This document shows positions 16,036-25,083 of a stretch of 36,131 nucleotides of DNA, piece by piece. Position 1 is the first letter of the stretch, and every line of letters begins with the position of its first letter. Source of the DNA: Lachnospiraceae bacterium UBA1748 (GTDB lineage Bacteria > Bacillota > Clostridia > Lachnospirales > Lachnospiraceae); NCBI GenBank assembly GCA_002314855.1, contig DCHQ01000003.1:1-36131 (forward strand), written 5' to 3'. Below the pieces are notes generated by a model. The model was not told the origin of the DNA, made no database searches, and saw only the letters and a list, made by a program, of their open reading frames with translations. Position numbers and translations under genes: made by a program.

Positions 16036-16838
16036 TTATCTAAATCTCCATGAGCACTGGCAACCAATGAGTTAATAAACTCACCCGTAACTTCCATACC
16101 TGACTTTCCTTTGCCAAGATGCATAAGATACTCTATATTTCCTTCTGGTCCACGTATTGGCGAGTAATCAAGTCCAAGAATCTCAAACCCTGCTTCTTTA
16201 GCATAACCGAGAACATTCTCGATTACCTCTATATGAACCTTTGGCTCTCTTACAACACCCTTCTTGCCTACTTTCTCACGCCCAGCCTCGAACTGTGGTT
16301 TTATAAGGCACACCATCTCTGCTCCATCCTTTAGGATTGCAAATGCTGGTGCAAGAATTTTATTCAGCGAAATAAACGATACATCACATGATGCAAAATC
16401 AACTTCATCATTTATGTCTTCTGGAGTAAGATATCTAAAGTTAGTCTTCTCCATACATACAACTCTTTCATCACTGCGAAGCTTCCATGCCAGCTGTCCA
16501 TAGCCTACATCAATGGAATATACTTTAACCGCTCCATTCATAAGCATACAATCAGTAAAGCCTCCAGTAGAAGCTCCTATATCCATGCAGACAGCCCCTT
16601 CGAGACCTATAGGAAATACCTTTAATGCCTTTTCAAGCTTGAGTCCACCGCGGCTAACATATTTAAGTGTTGCTTCCTTAACAGTGATGGTCGACTTTTC
16701 TTCATCGAAAGTACTTCCTGGCTTGTCCTCTCTCTGACCATTAACAAATACATCTCCAGCCATAATAAGAGTCTTAGCCTTTTCTCTGGAATCAGCAAAT
16801 CCTTGTTTATGTACTAATACATCTAATCTTTCTTTCAT
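16032..16838 (-). CDS. tlyA: TlyA-type rRNA 2'-O-methyltransferase / hemolysin-family protein
   Basis: A 268-residue protein with an N-terminal S4 RNA-binding domain (about 3-60: RLDVLVHKQGFADSREKA, GDVFVNGQ) and an FtsJ/RrmJ-like SAM methyltransferase domain with CMDIGASTGGFTDCML as the SAM loop and SCDVSFISL as the catalytic strand. In characterised members it methylates ribosomal RNA cytidines at the 2'-O. The old name hemolysin is historical. It lies between dxs (8-base gap) and nadK in the usual order. Confidence 0.92.
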   Translation of the reverse strand: MKERLDVLVHKQGFADSREKAKTLIMAGDVFVNGQREDKPGSTFDEEKSTITVKEATLKYVSRGGLKLEKALKVFPIGLEGAVCMDIGASTGGFTDCMLMNGAVKVYSIDVGYGQLAWKLRSDERVVCMEKTNFRYLTPEDINDEVDFASCDVSFISLNKILAPAFAILKDGAEMVCLIKPQFEAGREKVGKKGVVREPKVHIEVIENVLGYAKEAGFEILGLDYSPIRGPEGNIEYLMHLGKGKSGMEVTGEFINSLVASAHGDLDK

Positions 16839-16846
16839 AATAAATC

Positions 16847-18739
16847 CTATTTATTAATAAGTGTTTTTATCCTGTTTACTATGCTCATGGCATCAATACC
16901 TAAAATAGACTTAAGCTTGGCAACATTACCATGCTCGACATATGTGTCTGGAAGAGCAACTGACACAAGTGTCACCTTATCTCTCTTATCCTTACCACTA
17001 TCAAGTACTTCTCTTACCTTCTCACCGAATCCGCCAGAAGCAACATTTTCTTCCATAGTGACAATGATGCTATGATTATCAGCTATCTCTAACATAGTTT
17101 TTTCATCAATTGGCTTAACGAATCTGGCATTACATACAGAACATGCTATGCCATCTGCCATAAGATTTTCTCTAACCTCTTTGGCTGTTTCAACCATACT
17201 ACCAACTGCAACAAGACAAATCTTGGCATCCTTATCGTTATAAAGCATCTCAGCCTTACCAAGCTCTATTGGAGCTCGGAATTCTTCAAGACCATCATAA
17301 GCCTGTCCACGAGGATAACGAACTGCTATAGGAGCCCCAAAGTTAGTTGCATACTTCATCATATCAGAGAGCTCCCACTTATTTTTAGGAGCCATAACGG
17401 TCATGTTAGGTATGCTTGATAAATATGATAAATCAAATATACCCTGATGAGTTTCACCATCAGAACCAACTAATCCTGCACGATCAACTGCAAATACAAC
17501 AGGCATATTCTGAATACATACATCGTGAATCATCTGGTCATATGCTCTTTGTAAGAATGATGAATAAATAGCCACTACAGGCTTAAATCCACCTGCTGCC
17601 ATTCCCGCTGCAAATGTTACTGCATGCTCCTCAGCTATACCCACATCAAAGAATCGCTTAGGATACATATTATGGAATCGCTTAAGCCCTGTACCATCAG
17701 GCATCGCAGCTGTAATAGCTACAATCTTTTCATCCTCGCTGCCAAGCTTGCACATAACTGTCGAGAATACATCTGTATAGTTAGCCTTCTCCCTTATCTT
17801 CTTCGGAAGACCTGTTTTCACATCAAATGGCTCAGCACCGTGGAATCTTGCAGGGTGCTTTTCTGCTGGACCATATCCCTTACCCTTTTGAGTAAGAACA
17901 TGCACTACTACACCTCGCTTCATACGCTTAGCTTCAGCAAGTACCTTGGTCATAGCTCCGATGTCATGACCATCAACTGGTCCAAGATATGTAAGACCCA
18001 TATCTTCAAAAAACATACCTGGAATTACAAGATGCTTGATACTGCTCTTAACACTTCTAATAGCCTCGGCAACATTTTCACCCTTCTTGGTTTTAATAAG
18101 ATTATAGTAAATACTATCCTTTAAATCCTGATAGCTTTCTGTTGTACGAATACTGTTAAGGTATGATGACACTCCTCCAACATTTTCTGAAATAGACATA
18201 TTATTATCATTAAGCACAATAATAAAATTCGTATCCATTCTTGCAGCATTATTCATGGCTTCATAAGCCATACCACCTGTAAGAGATCCATCACCAATCA
18301 CTGATACTACAGTATGCTTCTCACCTGCAAGGTCTCTTGCCTTTACAAGGCCAAGACCAGCTGAGATAGATGTTGAGCTATGACCAGTATCAAAACTGTC
18401 ACATGGACTTTCCTTTCTCTTTGGAAATCCGCTCATACCACCATACTGACGAAGATGCTCGAATCCCTCTCGTCTTCCTGTAAGAAGCTTATGCGTATAA
18501 GACTGATGTCCTACATCCCATACGATTTTGTCCTCAGGAAGGTTTAGTGCTAAATGAAGAGCCATAGTAAGCTCAACTGCACCAAGATTAGAGCCAAGAT
18601 GTCCTCCTGTCTCTGAAATAGAGTTTATAAGGAATTCACGTATCTCTTTGGCAAGCTGCCCATACTTTTCCTTAGGTATCTTTTTTATATCATTTTCTTT
18701 TTCAATCTCAGATAAAAGCTCATACTGTTTATCAGCCAT
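16847..18739 (-). CDS. dxs: 1-deoxy-D-xylulose-5-phosphate synthase
   Basis: A 630-residue thiamine-diphosphate enzyme that condenses pyruvate and glyceraldehyde-3-phosphate in the first step of the methylerythritol phosphate isoprenoid pathway. The substrate-side motif WDVGHQSYTHKLLTGR, the TPP/Mg loop VIGDGSLTGGMAYEAMNNA and LNDNNMSIS are present, as are GPVDGHD and the transketolase pyrimidine and C-terminal domains. I place the start at the ATG 18739 because GGAGG lies nine bases upstream. An ATG at 18748 in the same frame touches the GGAGG directly and is less suitable. It directly follows ispA, so precursor synthesis and prenyl elongation are made together. Confidence 0.97.
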   Translation of the reverse strand: MADKQYELLSEIEKENDIKKIPKEKYGQLAKEIREFLINSISETGGHLGSNLGAVELTMALHLALNLPEDKIVWDVGHQSYTHKLLTGRREGFEHLRQYGGMSGFPKRKESPCDSFDTGHSSTSISAGLGLVKARDLAGEKHTVVSVIGDGSLTGGMAYEAMNNAARMDTNFIIVLNDNNMSISENVGGVSSYLNSIRTTESYQDLKDSIYYNLIKTKKGENVAEAIRSVKSSIKHLVIPGMFFEDMGLTYLGPVDGHDIGAMTKVLAEAKRMKRGVVVHVLTQKGKGYGPAEKHPARFHGAEPFDVKTGLPKKIREKANYTDVFSTVMCKLGSEDEKIVAITAAMPDGTGLKRFHNMYPKRFFDVGIAEEHAVTFAAGMAAGGFKPVVAIYSSFLQRAYDQMIHDVCIQNMPVVFAVDRAGLVGSDGETHQGIFDLSYLSSIPNMTVMAPKNKWELSDMMKYATNFGAPIAVRYPRGQAYDGLEEFRAPIELGKAEMLYNDKDAKICLVAVGSMVETAKEVRENLMADGIACSVCNARFVKPIDEKTMLEIADNHSIIVTMEENVASGGFGEKVREVLDSGKDKRDKVTLVSVALPDTYVEHGNVAKLKSILGIDAMSIVNRIKTLINK

Positions 18740-18782
18740 AGCATCCATCCTCCGAACTATTATTTATATAGTCATTCTGTAA

Positions 18783-18818
18783 GTTTTCTTTATAGCCTTC
18801 TTTATAGCCTTCTTTACA
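18783..18818 (-). repeat. Three 12-bp tandem units between ispA and dxs
   Basis: Three near-identical 12-base units (plus-strand start GCCTTCTTTATA type) span the end of ispA and the gap to dxs. Read in the ispA frame they give a stop codon in every unit; in another frame they code a Lys-Ala-Ile repeat. They look like a local slippage expansion. Confidence 0.7.
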
Positions 18819-19734
18819 GCTTTCTGTTCACCAGTGATTCTACAAGCTCTATTAAAAATTCCATATGCTCATTCTGGCACTTAGTATCCTTAAGCTTTGT
18901 CAGTATACTAACTGCCTGTGCTGACATGGCCTTTTGATCCTCTGTTGCCTTTTCAAGTCCATTGTAGGAAACATAGGTAAGCTTACCATTTTCCTCATCA
19001 CTTCCTACTGGCTTACCAAGTACTTCTGTGGTACTGGTTACATCAAGTATATCATCCTGAATCTGGAAAGCGACACCTATATGTCTACCTGCTTCCTCAA
19101 GTACTGATATATCCTCATCACTTGCACCAGCAAGTATGGCTCCTATCATAAGTGCACTCTGAAGAAGGGCAGCTGTTTTATTTTCATGAATAAAAATGAG
19201 CTGTTCCATAGATAGCTGTTCATTCTTTTTCTCTGACTCAACGTCAACTACCTGACCACCTATCATTCCATATATTCCAGCCTTACCCGAAAGGACCTTC
19301 ATAGCCTTAAGGATTCGAAGTGATTCCTCCTGTGATGGTTCCATATCCACAGCTTTAAGTGCTGTTTCAAAAGCGAAATTGAGAAGTCCATCGCCTGCAA
19401 GCACTGCCATTGCCTGGCCATATTTAATATGAGTAGTAGGTTTTCCCCTTCTAAGCTCATCATTATCCATCTCAGGCAAATCATCATGTACTAGAGAATA
19501 TGTATGTATCATCTCAAGTGCAGCCATAAATGGCTCTATTATGCGCCCTTCACCGCCAAAAGCCTTATAGCTCTTTAACATAATCATAGGGCGAAGTCTC
19601 TTGCCACCTGCCATAAAACTGTAATTCATGGCATCCATTACTGTTTCCTGATATCCTTCCACCTTAGGGAGGTAGCTTCTAATAATCTTATCAACCTCTT
19701 TAACACTAGAGGACAATCTTTCACTAAATTCCAT
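18814..19734 (-). CDS. ispA: Short-chain polyprenyl (geranyl/farnesyl) diphosphate synthase
   Basis: A 306-residue prenyltransferase that elongates DMAPP with IPP to GPP and FPP. The first Asp-rich motif DDLPEMDNDELRRGKPTTH and the second QIQDDILD, each binding Mg-diphosphate, are present, along with GGKRLRPMI and the later KLTYVSYNGLE. I chose the ATG at 19734, which follows the xseB stop with one base between (TAGTATG), because the protein then begins MEFSERLSSSVKEVDKII like its relatives. A start at 19764 would add ten residues and overlap xseB by 29 bases. The Shine-Dalgarno is weak for both, so coupling to xseB is likely. Confidence 0.95.
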   Translation of the reverse strand: MEFSERLSSSVKEVDKIIRSYLPKVEGYQETVMDAMNYSFMAGGKRLRPMIMLKSYKAFGGEGRIIEPFMAALEMIHTYSLVHDDLPEMDNDELRRGKPTTHIKYGQAMAVLAGDGLLNFAFETALKAVDMEPSQEESLRILKAMKVLSGKAGIYGMIGGQVVDVESEKKNEQLSMEQLIFIHENKTAALLQSALMIGAILAGASDEDISVLEEAGRHIGVAFQIQDDILDVTSTTEVLGKPVGSDEENGKLTYVSYNGLEKATEDQKAMSAQAVSILTKLKDTKCQNEHMEFLIELVESLVNRKL

Positions 19735-19735
19735 A

Positions 19736-19963
19736 CTACTCGAACTCTTTAACGCTTCCATCATCTGATAACAACTTAACCTTTTCTTCTATACCAACAA
19801 TATCGTCATTACAATTCTTTACAAGTCCTACGCCTTCAGTGTACAGCTGGAAGGACTTTTCAAGAGTGATATCCGGTTTTTCTAATAACTCCAGTATCTC
19901 CTCAATTTTATCAAATTTTTGCTCAAGTGTTAAATTCTCATTTTTTTCTGATTTACCTGCCAT
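19736..19963 (-). CDS. xseB: Exonuclease VII small subunit
   Basis: A 75-residue helical protein. It starts with a Lys/Glu-rich stretch and contains LEQKFDKIEEILELLEKPDITLEKSFQLYTEGVGLVKNCN, the family core. It assembles with several copies per XseA to form the nuclease that trims single-stranded DNA. GGAGGTGA six bases upstream fixes the ATG. It overlaps the xseA stop by 11 bases. Confidence 0.95.
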   Translation of the reverse strand: MAGKSEKNENLTLEQKFDKIEEILELLEKPDITLEKSFQLYTEGVGLVKNCNDDIVGIEEKVKLLSDDGSVKEFE

Positions 19964-21158
19964 CTGTGCTCACCTCCGTAACATTCGCTTCTATCTTACC
20001 ATTCTTAACATATATACTTAGCTTGTCACCAACTTGTACCTTGTCCACATCATTGACAGTCTGTCCATTTTCATCAGAAACATAACTGTAACCCTGACTA
20101 AGCTTATCAAGAGGAGACAATCCTTTTAATCTTTCTGTAAGTATTCCCAGTTTACTATGACTTGCAACCAGTTTTTTATCCATAATCGCATTAAGCCTAC
20201 TGCTTAACTGCTCCATTTTACTTCTATTAATTGTCAGGCTTTCCTTTGGCGATGCAGCCTTTAACCTGCTTTGAAGCAGTGCCAGTCTATGACGACTAGC
20301 ATCCAGCCTTATATTCCATGCTCTGTCCAAATCATCACCGTATCCGCTAACCTTCTCCATTAGCTCATAGAACGAGCCTACGGCAAGCTCAGCAGCTGCT
20401 GATGGAGTTGGTGCACGCATATCTGAAACAAAATCAGCTATCGTAAAATCAGTTTCATGTCCCACAGCCGATATTATAGGAACGCTACAGTTAAATATAG
20501 CCTCAGCTACCCCTTCGTCATTGAAGCCCCATAAGTCTTCTATTGATCCGCCGCCTCGTCCAACTATCATTGTATCAACGCCATATTCTTCGAGCGCCCG
20601 TATTCCCTTTATAATACTGGCTGGCGCTCCATCACCCTGAACAAGCGCTGGATAAAGAACAATCTTAATATATGGATTTCGTCTCTTTGAAACATTAATA
20701 ATATCCTGAATAGCTGCACCAGTAGGCGCAGTAACAACTCCTAAGGTCTTAATATAAGATGGTATAGGTTGCTTATATTCCTCTGCAAACATTCCCATTT
20801 CAGCAAGACGTGCCTTAAGTTTTTCAAATTCCTCTGCAAGCGAACCCGCTCCATCAAGCTTAATGCTTTTCGCATAAAGCTGATACTGGCCACTCTTTTC
20901 AAATACTCTTACCTGCCCTGAAGCAACGACACACTGACCGTCTTTCATGGTAAAGTTAAGACCGCCTCTATTACCTGCAAACATTACACAGTTAATAGCT
21001 GCTCCCTCATCCTTAAGAGTAAAATAAATATGACCCGAACTATGATATTTTAAATTGCTGATTTCTCCACGAATAGAAATAAGCCCAAGCATATAATCTT
21101 GGGCAAACATGTTAGAAATATATGAATTAACTTGACTAACCGAATATATACTCGCCAT
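19953..21158 (-). CDS. xseA: Exonuclease VII large subunit
   Basis: A 401-residue catalytic subunit of the single-strand DNA exonuclease. The N-terminal OB fold starts YSVSQVNSYI and contains ISNLKYHSSGHIYFTLKDEGA. The catalytic domain includes VVTAPTGAAIQDI, RRNPYIKIVLYPALVQG, TMIVGRGGGSIEDLWGFNDE and SAVGHETDFTIADFVSDMRAPTPSAAAE, all family hallmarks. A helical coiled-coil arm follows from about 280, with LSPLDKLSQGYSYV near the end. It follows nusB by 5 bases, and its ribosome binding site lies in that stop region. Length is close to the B. subtilis form. Confidence 0.97.
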   Translation of the reverse strand: MASIYSVSQVNSYISNMFAQDYMLGLISIRGEISNLKYHSSGHIYFTLKDEGAAINCVMFAGNRGGLNFTMKDGQCVVASGQVRVFEKSGQYQLYAKSIKLDGAGSLAEEFEKLKARLAEMGMFAEEYKQPIPSYIKTLGVVTAPTGAAIQDIINVSKRRNPYIKIVLYPALVQGDGAPASIIKGIRALEEYGVDTMIVGRGGGSIEDLWGFNDEGVAEAIFNCSVPIISAVGHETDFTIADFVSDMRAPTPSAAAELAVGSFYELMEKVSGYGDDLDRAWNIRLDASRHRLALLQSRLKAASPKESLTINRSKMEQLSSRLNAIMDKKLVASHSKLGILTERLKGLSPLDKLSQGYSYVSDENGQTVNDVDKVQVGDKLSIYVKNGKIEANVTEVSTDGR

Positions 21159-21163
21159 AAGCC

Positions 21164-21565
21164 TTAGGCTTTTGCAACCTTTCCAAGGATTGCATTAACA
21201 AATCCACTAGACTCATCTGCACCATACTTCTTGGCAAGCTCAACTGCTTCGTTGATAGCTACTGATTCTGGTACAGTATCGTCATATTTCATCTCGTACA
21301 CAGCTAGTCTAAGGATTGTAAGTTCAACCTTACCGATACGATCGATAGTCCATCCTGATGTATGATCAACAATAAGTTTATCAATCTCTGGAAGTAAGCT
21401 AAGAATACTACCAAGCTTCTCTGTAACCTCCTCCATTGATACCTGTTTTTCATCCTCTTCACCTTCGAAGAATAATCTTGTCTGATCATCCATTTCGCCG
21501 AGATCATGGAACTCTACACGAAACAATACCTTAAATAATTGTTCTCTAACTGCGCTACGCTTCAT
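21164..21565 (-). CDS. nusB: Transcription antitermination factor NusB
   Basis: A 133-residue all-helical RNA-binding protein that joins NusE (S10) on boxA in rRNA leader transcripts. It begins RSAVREQLFKVLFRVEFHD; the second half has WTIDRIGKVELTILRLAVYEM and VAINEAVELAKKYGADESSGFVNAILGKVA, the family hallmarks. AGGAAG upstream supports the ATG. It lies 18 bases after asp23, as in many Firmicutes. Confidence 0.96.
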   Translation of the reverse strand: MKRSAVREQLFKVLFRVEFHDLGEMDDQTRLFFEGEEDEKQVSMEEVTEKLGSILSLLPEIDKLIVDHTSGWTIDRIGKVELTILRLAVYEMKYDDTVPESVAINEAVELAKKYGADESSGFVNAILGKVAKA

Positions 21566-21583
21566 CTTATAATCTTCCTAAAA

Positions 21584-21952
21584 TTAATTAATCTTTACAT
21601 TAGCAATTCTGATATTAACATCAGATACTGAAAGACCTGTCATGTTCTCAACAGCTGTCTTAACCTTGTTCTGAACCTTCTGGCTTGTCTCAAGGATATT
21701 GAAACCATATTCAAGTACAATTGCAAGATCTATACGAACTACATTACCAAGGATATCTACCTTAACACCCTTTGTAAGTTTCTTCATACCAACCTTGCCC
21801 ATAAGCTCATTGGTGATATTACCAACCATTGAAGAAACACCATCTATTTCTGTTGCTGCAAGTGAAGCAATCATAGCAACTACATCATCAGCTATCTGAA
21901 TGCTACCTACACCATTTTCATCTGCAGGAATTGTAATAACACTTGTATCCAT
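21584..21952 (-). CDS. Asp23/Gls24 family envelope stress response protein
   Basis: A 122-residue protein of the Asp23 family (YqhY position in B. subtilis), with the family core GSIQIADDVVAMIASLAATEIDGVSSM, KGVKVDILGNVVRIDLAIVLEYG and VQNKVKTAVENMTGLSVSDVNIRI. In Bacilli these proteins are linked to envelope or lipid homeostasis. GGAGGG seven bases before the ATG at 21952 decides that start over an in-frame ATG at 21967 that lies within the ribosome binding site itself. It is the first gene of the nusB-xse-isp-dxs run. Confidence 0.92.
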   Translation of the reverse strand: MDTSVITIPADENGVGSIQIADDVVAMIASLAATEIDGVSSMVGNITNELMGKVGMKKLTKGVKVDILGNVVRIDLAIVLEYGFNILETSQKVQNKVKTAVENMTGLSVSDVNIRIANVKIN

Positions 21953-22001
21953 AATTATTCCCTCCATAATAAACTTGAGTACCTTCTACTCTTACTTAAG
22001 A

Positions 22002-22030
22002 ATTATAACACACTAGTATATATTTTACTA
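22002..22030 (-). promoter_or_regulatory. Extended -10 promoter for the asp23-nusB run
   Basis: On the minus strand TGTTATAAT (22002-22010) is a perfect -10 with an extended TG. TAGTAA (22025-22030) lies 17 bases upstream as a weak -35. The start is about 50 bases before the asp23 ATG and just after the preceding lipoprotein gene. Confidence 0.65.
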
Positions 22031-22034
22031 TTTT

Positions 22035-23339
22035 TTATAACCAGAAATTCATAGTGTATGTATCCTCTGATATTGTATAGGATGCTTTATCTCCACGAAG
22101 AAATTCGAATATCTGCTGGTTATCAATAAGTTCTTTTCTAACATTTTCGAATGCAAACTGACTGGAACATTTTACTGTAACAACCTTTTTGCCACTCTTA
22201 TATGCCTTTTCAAAAAGATTGAACATTTGACCATAGTCATAACTATAGAACAATGCACCTTCTTTTACATAATAGTTGGCTGCGTCGGATATGCACATAG
22301 GCATAGTAACCACATTATCAATGCTATGAGTCTTAATAAGCTCCTGACTGGTGATATTAAGATAATCATAGTTCATTGGCATATCAATACTGTCAGCTTC
22401 CTGTCCATTAACAAAGTAACTGGCATCACCCCATGTTGGATCCACGTAATAATATGCATCATTAATATTAACCAGATTCCAAGCATGACCCTGGCCGCCA
22501 TAAACACTGCCCACAACAAATGTACACTCTACGTCAAGTTCGTATAAAAGATACTGCATGGTCTTGGCATATCCAGCACATACAGACCTTCCATCTCTCA
22601 TAACTGATAAAATGTTCTGATTATCCTCAGCAGTCAAATCATATTCTGTATTATCAATTATATATTCATATACGTACTTAACCTTCTCGTACTCAGAGGC
22701 TGAGCTACTTATTCCGGATAGTGCTGTCGATACATAAGCATCAATGTCACTTTGGATTGATTCACGTTCCTTAACGCTGTAATTATACTTACCTGAGAAT
22801 GTATAGTACTGAATCTGGCCACCTCGTTCATGTCTTACATATGAGTAGCCGTCAACCCAGTATATTTCAGGATGATCATTAAGAACACACTGGAACGCAT
22901 ATTTCAGGTCCTCATCGGAAGTTGCCGATACCTTTACATCATTGCCCTCTTCCAAAAGAATGGTATAAATCTCCGCATAAAGCTCATGCTTGTCAGCATC
23001 CATCATATTAAAACAGTAGTAATCGCTGTTCTCTTCCTCTGTCTCAGCGATACCAGTATCATCAAGTCCCAGCTCTTCACGCTGCTCATCAAGCTTTTCC
23101 TCATCGGCTGGAGCTTCGGTTACGTCTACTGTTTCGCCCTGTTCAACAACAGGTGCTTTATATGTTATAGGTTCATTCGTAGTTACCGGCTTCTTATTAC
23201 TTGCTGCTGCAGTTGTCTGGCCAGAAGTCTGCCCCCCAGGATTAGTACTACTACTAGGTCCTACTGGCAGCTTTTTGCCACAACCAACAAGGCTAGCTAT
23301 CATAAGAAGAATCGCTACTCTTGATATTAATCTTTTCAA
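22035..23339 (-). CDS. Lipoprotein with a transglutaminase-like (cysteine protease fold) domain
   Basis: A 434-residue surface lipoprotein with lipobox LVGC (Cys20) after a hydrophobic core, then a long Ser/Thr/Pro and acidic linker (about 25-105). The transglutaminase-like core has DGRSVCAGYAKTMQYLL with Cys254, GGQGHAWNLV with His285 and YYVDPTWGD with Asp300, the full Cys-His-Asp triad. The fold suggests a peptidase or cross-linking enzyme outside the membrane, but the substrate is unknown. The start codon is TTG with AAAGGGA eight bases upstream, the only start that leaves a complete signal peptide. It lies between prfC and the asp23 run, without an obvious link to either. Confidence 0.85.
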   Translation of the reverse strand: MKRLISRVAILLMIASLVGCGKKLPVGPSSSTNPGGQTSGQTTAAASNKKPVTTNEPITYKAPVVEQGETVDVTEAPADEEKLDEQREELGLDDTGIAETEEENSDYYCFNMMDADKHELYAEIYTILLEEGNDVKVSATSDEDLKYAFQCVLNDHPEIYWVDGYSYVRHERGGQIQYYTFSGKYNYSVKERESIQSDIDAYVSTALSGISSSASEYEKVKYVYEYIIDNTEYDLTAEDNQNILSVMRDGRSVCAGYAKTMQYLLYELDVECTFVVGSVYGGQGHAWNLVNINDAYYYVDPTWGDASYFVNGQEADSIDMPMNYDYLNITSQELIKTHSIDNVVTMPMCISDAANYYVKEGALFYSYDYGQMFNLFEKAYKSGKKVVTVKCSSQFAFENVRKELIDNQQIFEFLRGDKASYTISEDTYTMNFWL

Positions 23340-23406
23340 CTTCTAGTTCCCTTTTCTAGTTTTTCTATTACTCTTTTATACTTTTACAAATACTTATAAT
23401 GCCGCT

Positions 23407-25002
23407 TTACATGGCATTACCAAATTCAGAAAGTTCAAGACCTGGATTACGATCAAGAGTCATTCCCACGCTCCATGCATTAACAAATAGAAGAAGTGGG
23501 TTACCCTTAAGATCCTGAATCTTCTTCATATCAGATGTTCCACTAAGCTTGCTAACATCTACAGATTCATGATTAACAATCCATCTGATGTGCTCATATG
23601 GAAGAGGTTCCATACGAATCTCAACATTATATTCATTTTCAAGACGATACTTAAGAACTTCAAACTGAAGCACGCCAACTACTCCAACTATGATTTCTTC
23701 CATACCAGACGAAATCTCCTGGAATATCTGAATTGCACCTTCCTGAGCTATCTGTGAAATACCTTTCACAAACTGCTTTCTTTTCATAGTATCGATCTGA
23801 CGAACTCTTGCGAAATGCTCTGGTGCAAATGTTGGAATACCATCATATTTAATATTTTCCTTAGTATTACAAATAGTGTCTCCTATTGAGAAAATACCTG
23901 GATCAAATACACCAATAATGTCGCCTGCATATGCCTCTTCAAGAATCTTTCTTTCACTGGCCATAAGCTGCTGTGGCTGAAGCAGACGCATGTTCTTATT
24001 GCCCTGTACATGCTTAACTTCTTCGCTCGCATCAAAATGTCCTGAACAAATACGCATAAATGCAATTCTATCTCTATGAGCCTTGTTCATGTTGGCCTGA
24101 ATTTTAAATACAAACGCTGAAAATGGCTTTTCTACAGGATCAATAAGTCCCTGATCAGAATGACGAGCAAGTGGAGTTGTTGTCATCTGAAGGAAATTCT
24201 GAAGGAATATCTCAACACCAAAGTTTGTAAGAGCTGAACCAAAGAATACTGGAGTAAGCTTACCATCACGAACTCTGTCAAGATCAAACTCAGCACCAGC
24301 TATATCATATAGTTCCATATCCTCATCAAGCTTATCCTTGGCATCAGTACCGATACAATCGATTACTGCTGCTTCATCAGAATAATCAATGATATGAGTT
24401 TCACCTTCCTTAGTACCCTTCTGTGTATCAGAATATGTAACTATCTTCTTCTCTCTTCTATCAAATACACCCTTAAAATTCTTACCTGAACCTATAGGCC
24501 AGTTCATAGGGCATGTTTCGATACCAAGTTCCTTCTCAATTTCATCAAGAAGATCAAGAGTTTCATTGGCGTCACGGTCCATCTTGTTAATAAATGTAAA
24601 GATAGGAATACCACGCATACCACATACCTTGAAAAGCTTACGTGTCTGAGCCTCAACACCCTTAGATGCGTCAATTACCATGACTGCCGAATCAGCCGCC
24701 ATAAGTGTACGATATGTATCCTCCGAGAAGTCCTGATGTCCTGGAGTATCAAGAATGTTTATACAAAATCCATCATATTCAAACTGAAGGACTGAACTAG
24801 TTACGGAAATACCTCTTTCCTTCTCAATCTCCATCCAGTCAGATACAGCATGACGTGCTGTTGCCTTTCCCTTAACAGATCCTGCAAGGTTGATTGCTCC
24901 TCCGTATAAAAGAAGCTTCTCTGTAAGTGTTGTCTTACCAGCATCGGGATGGGAAATGATTGCGAATGTTCGCCTTCTGTTGATTTCTTTTTCTAAAGAC
25001 AT
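23407..25002 (-). CDS. prfC: Peptide chain release factor 3
   Basis: A 531-residue GTPase that removes RF1 or RF2 from the ribosome after peptide release. The G1 loop HPDAGKTTLTEKLLLYGG, the switch ISVTSSVLQF, DTPGHQDFSEDTYRTLMAADS and NKMDRD (G4) are clear. The C-terminal domain contains EVLKYRLENEYNVE, which distinguishes RF3 from EF-G and TypA. AAAGGAG supports the ATG. The ATG lies only 31 bases behind the ftsZ terminator T-tract, so no promoter fits between them. Confidence 0.96.
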   Translation of the reverse strand: MSLEKEINRRRTFAIISHPDAGKTTLTEKLLLYGGAINLAGSVKGKATARHAVSDWMEIEKERGISVTSSVLQFEYDGFCINILDTPGHQDFSEDTYRTLMAADSAVMVIDASKGVEAQTRKLFKVCGMRGIPIFTFINKMDRDANETLDLLDEIEKELGIETCPMNWPIGSGKNFKGVFDRREKKIVTYSDTQKGTKEGETHIIDYSDEAAVIDCIGTDAKDKLDEDMELYDIAGAEFDLDRVRDGKLTPVFFGSALTNFGVEIFLQNFLQMTTTPLARHSDQGLIDPVEKPFSAFVFKIQANMNKAHRDRIAFMRICSGHFDASEEVKHVQGNKNMRLLQPQQLMASERKILEEAYAGDIIGVFDPGIFSIGDTICNTKENIKYDGIPTFAPEHFARVRQIDTMKRKQFVKGISQIAQEGAIQIFQEISSGMEEIIVGVVGVLQFEVLKYRLENEYNVEIRMEPLPYEHIRWIVNHESVDVSKLSGTSDMKKIQDLKGNPLLLFVNAWSVGMTLDRNPGLELSEFGNAM

Positions 25003-25032
25003 TGTATTAACTCCTTTGTCTGTTTCTTGCCT

Positions 25033-25064
25033 AAAAAAAGCCGTGACCTAAGTCACGGCCTTTT
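25033..25064 (-). terminator. Rho-independent terminator after ftsZ
   Basis: On the minus strand an 8-bp GC-rich stem (arms 25040-25047 and 25052-25059, GTCACGGC type) with a four-base loop is followed by seven T. It lies about 20 bases past the ftsZ stop. Confidence 0.9.
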
Positions 25065-25083
25065 GTTATTTTTCTAAATAGGA

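Noticed and set aside
17624..18124. A 166-codon plus-strand frame inside dxs
   Set aside because: Antisense to conserved dxs motifs; the translation has shadow-like composition.
18749..18813. Possible riboswitch or promoter upstream of dxs
   Set aside because: The gap is short, holds only the 12-bp repeat and the ribosome binding site, and shows no conserved RNA structure.
23397..23419. 7-bp inverted repeat across the prfC stop codon
   Set aside because: Weak stem, nine-base loop and only a scattered T-rich tail; may be chance.
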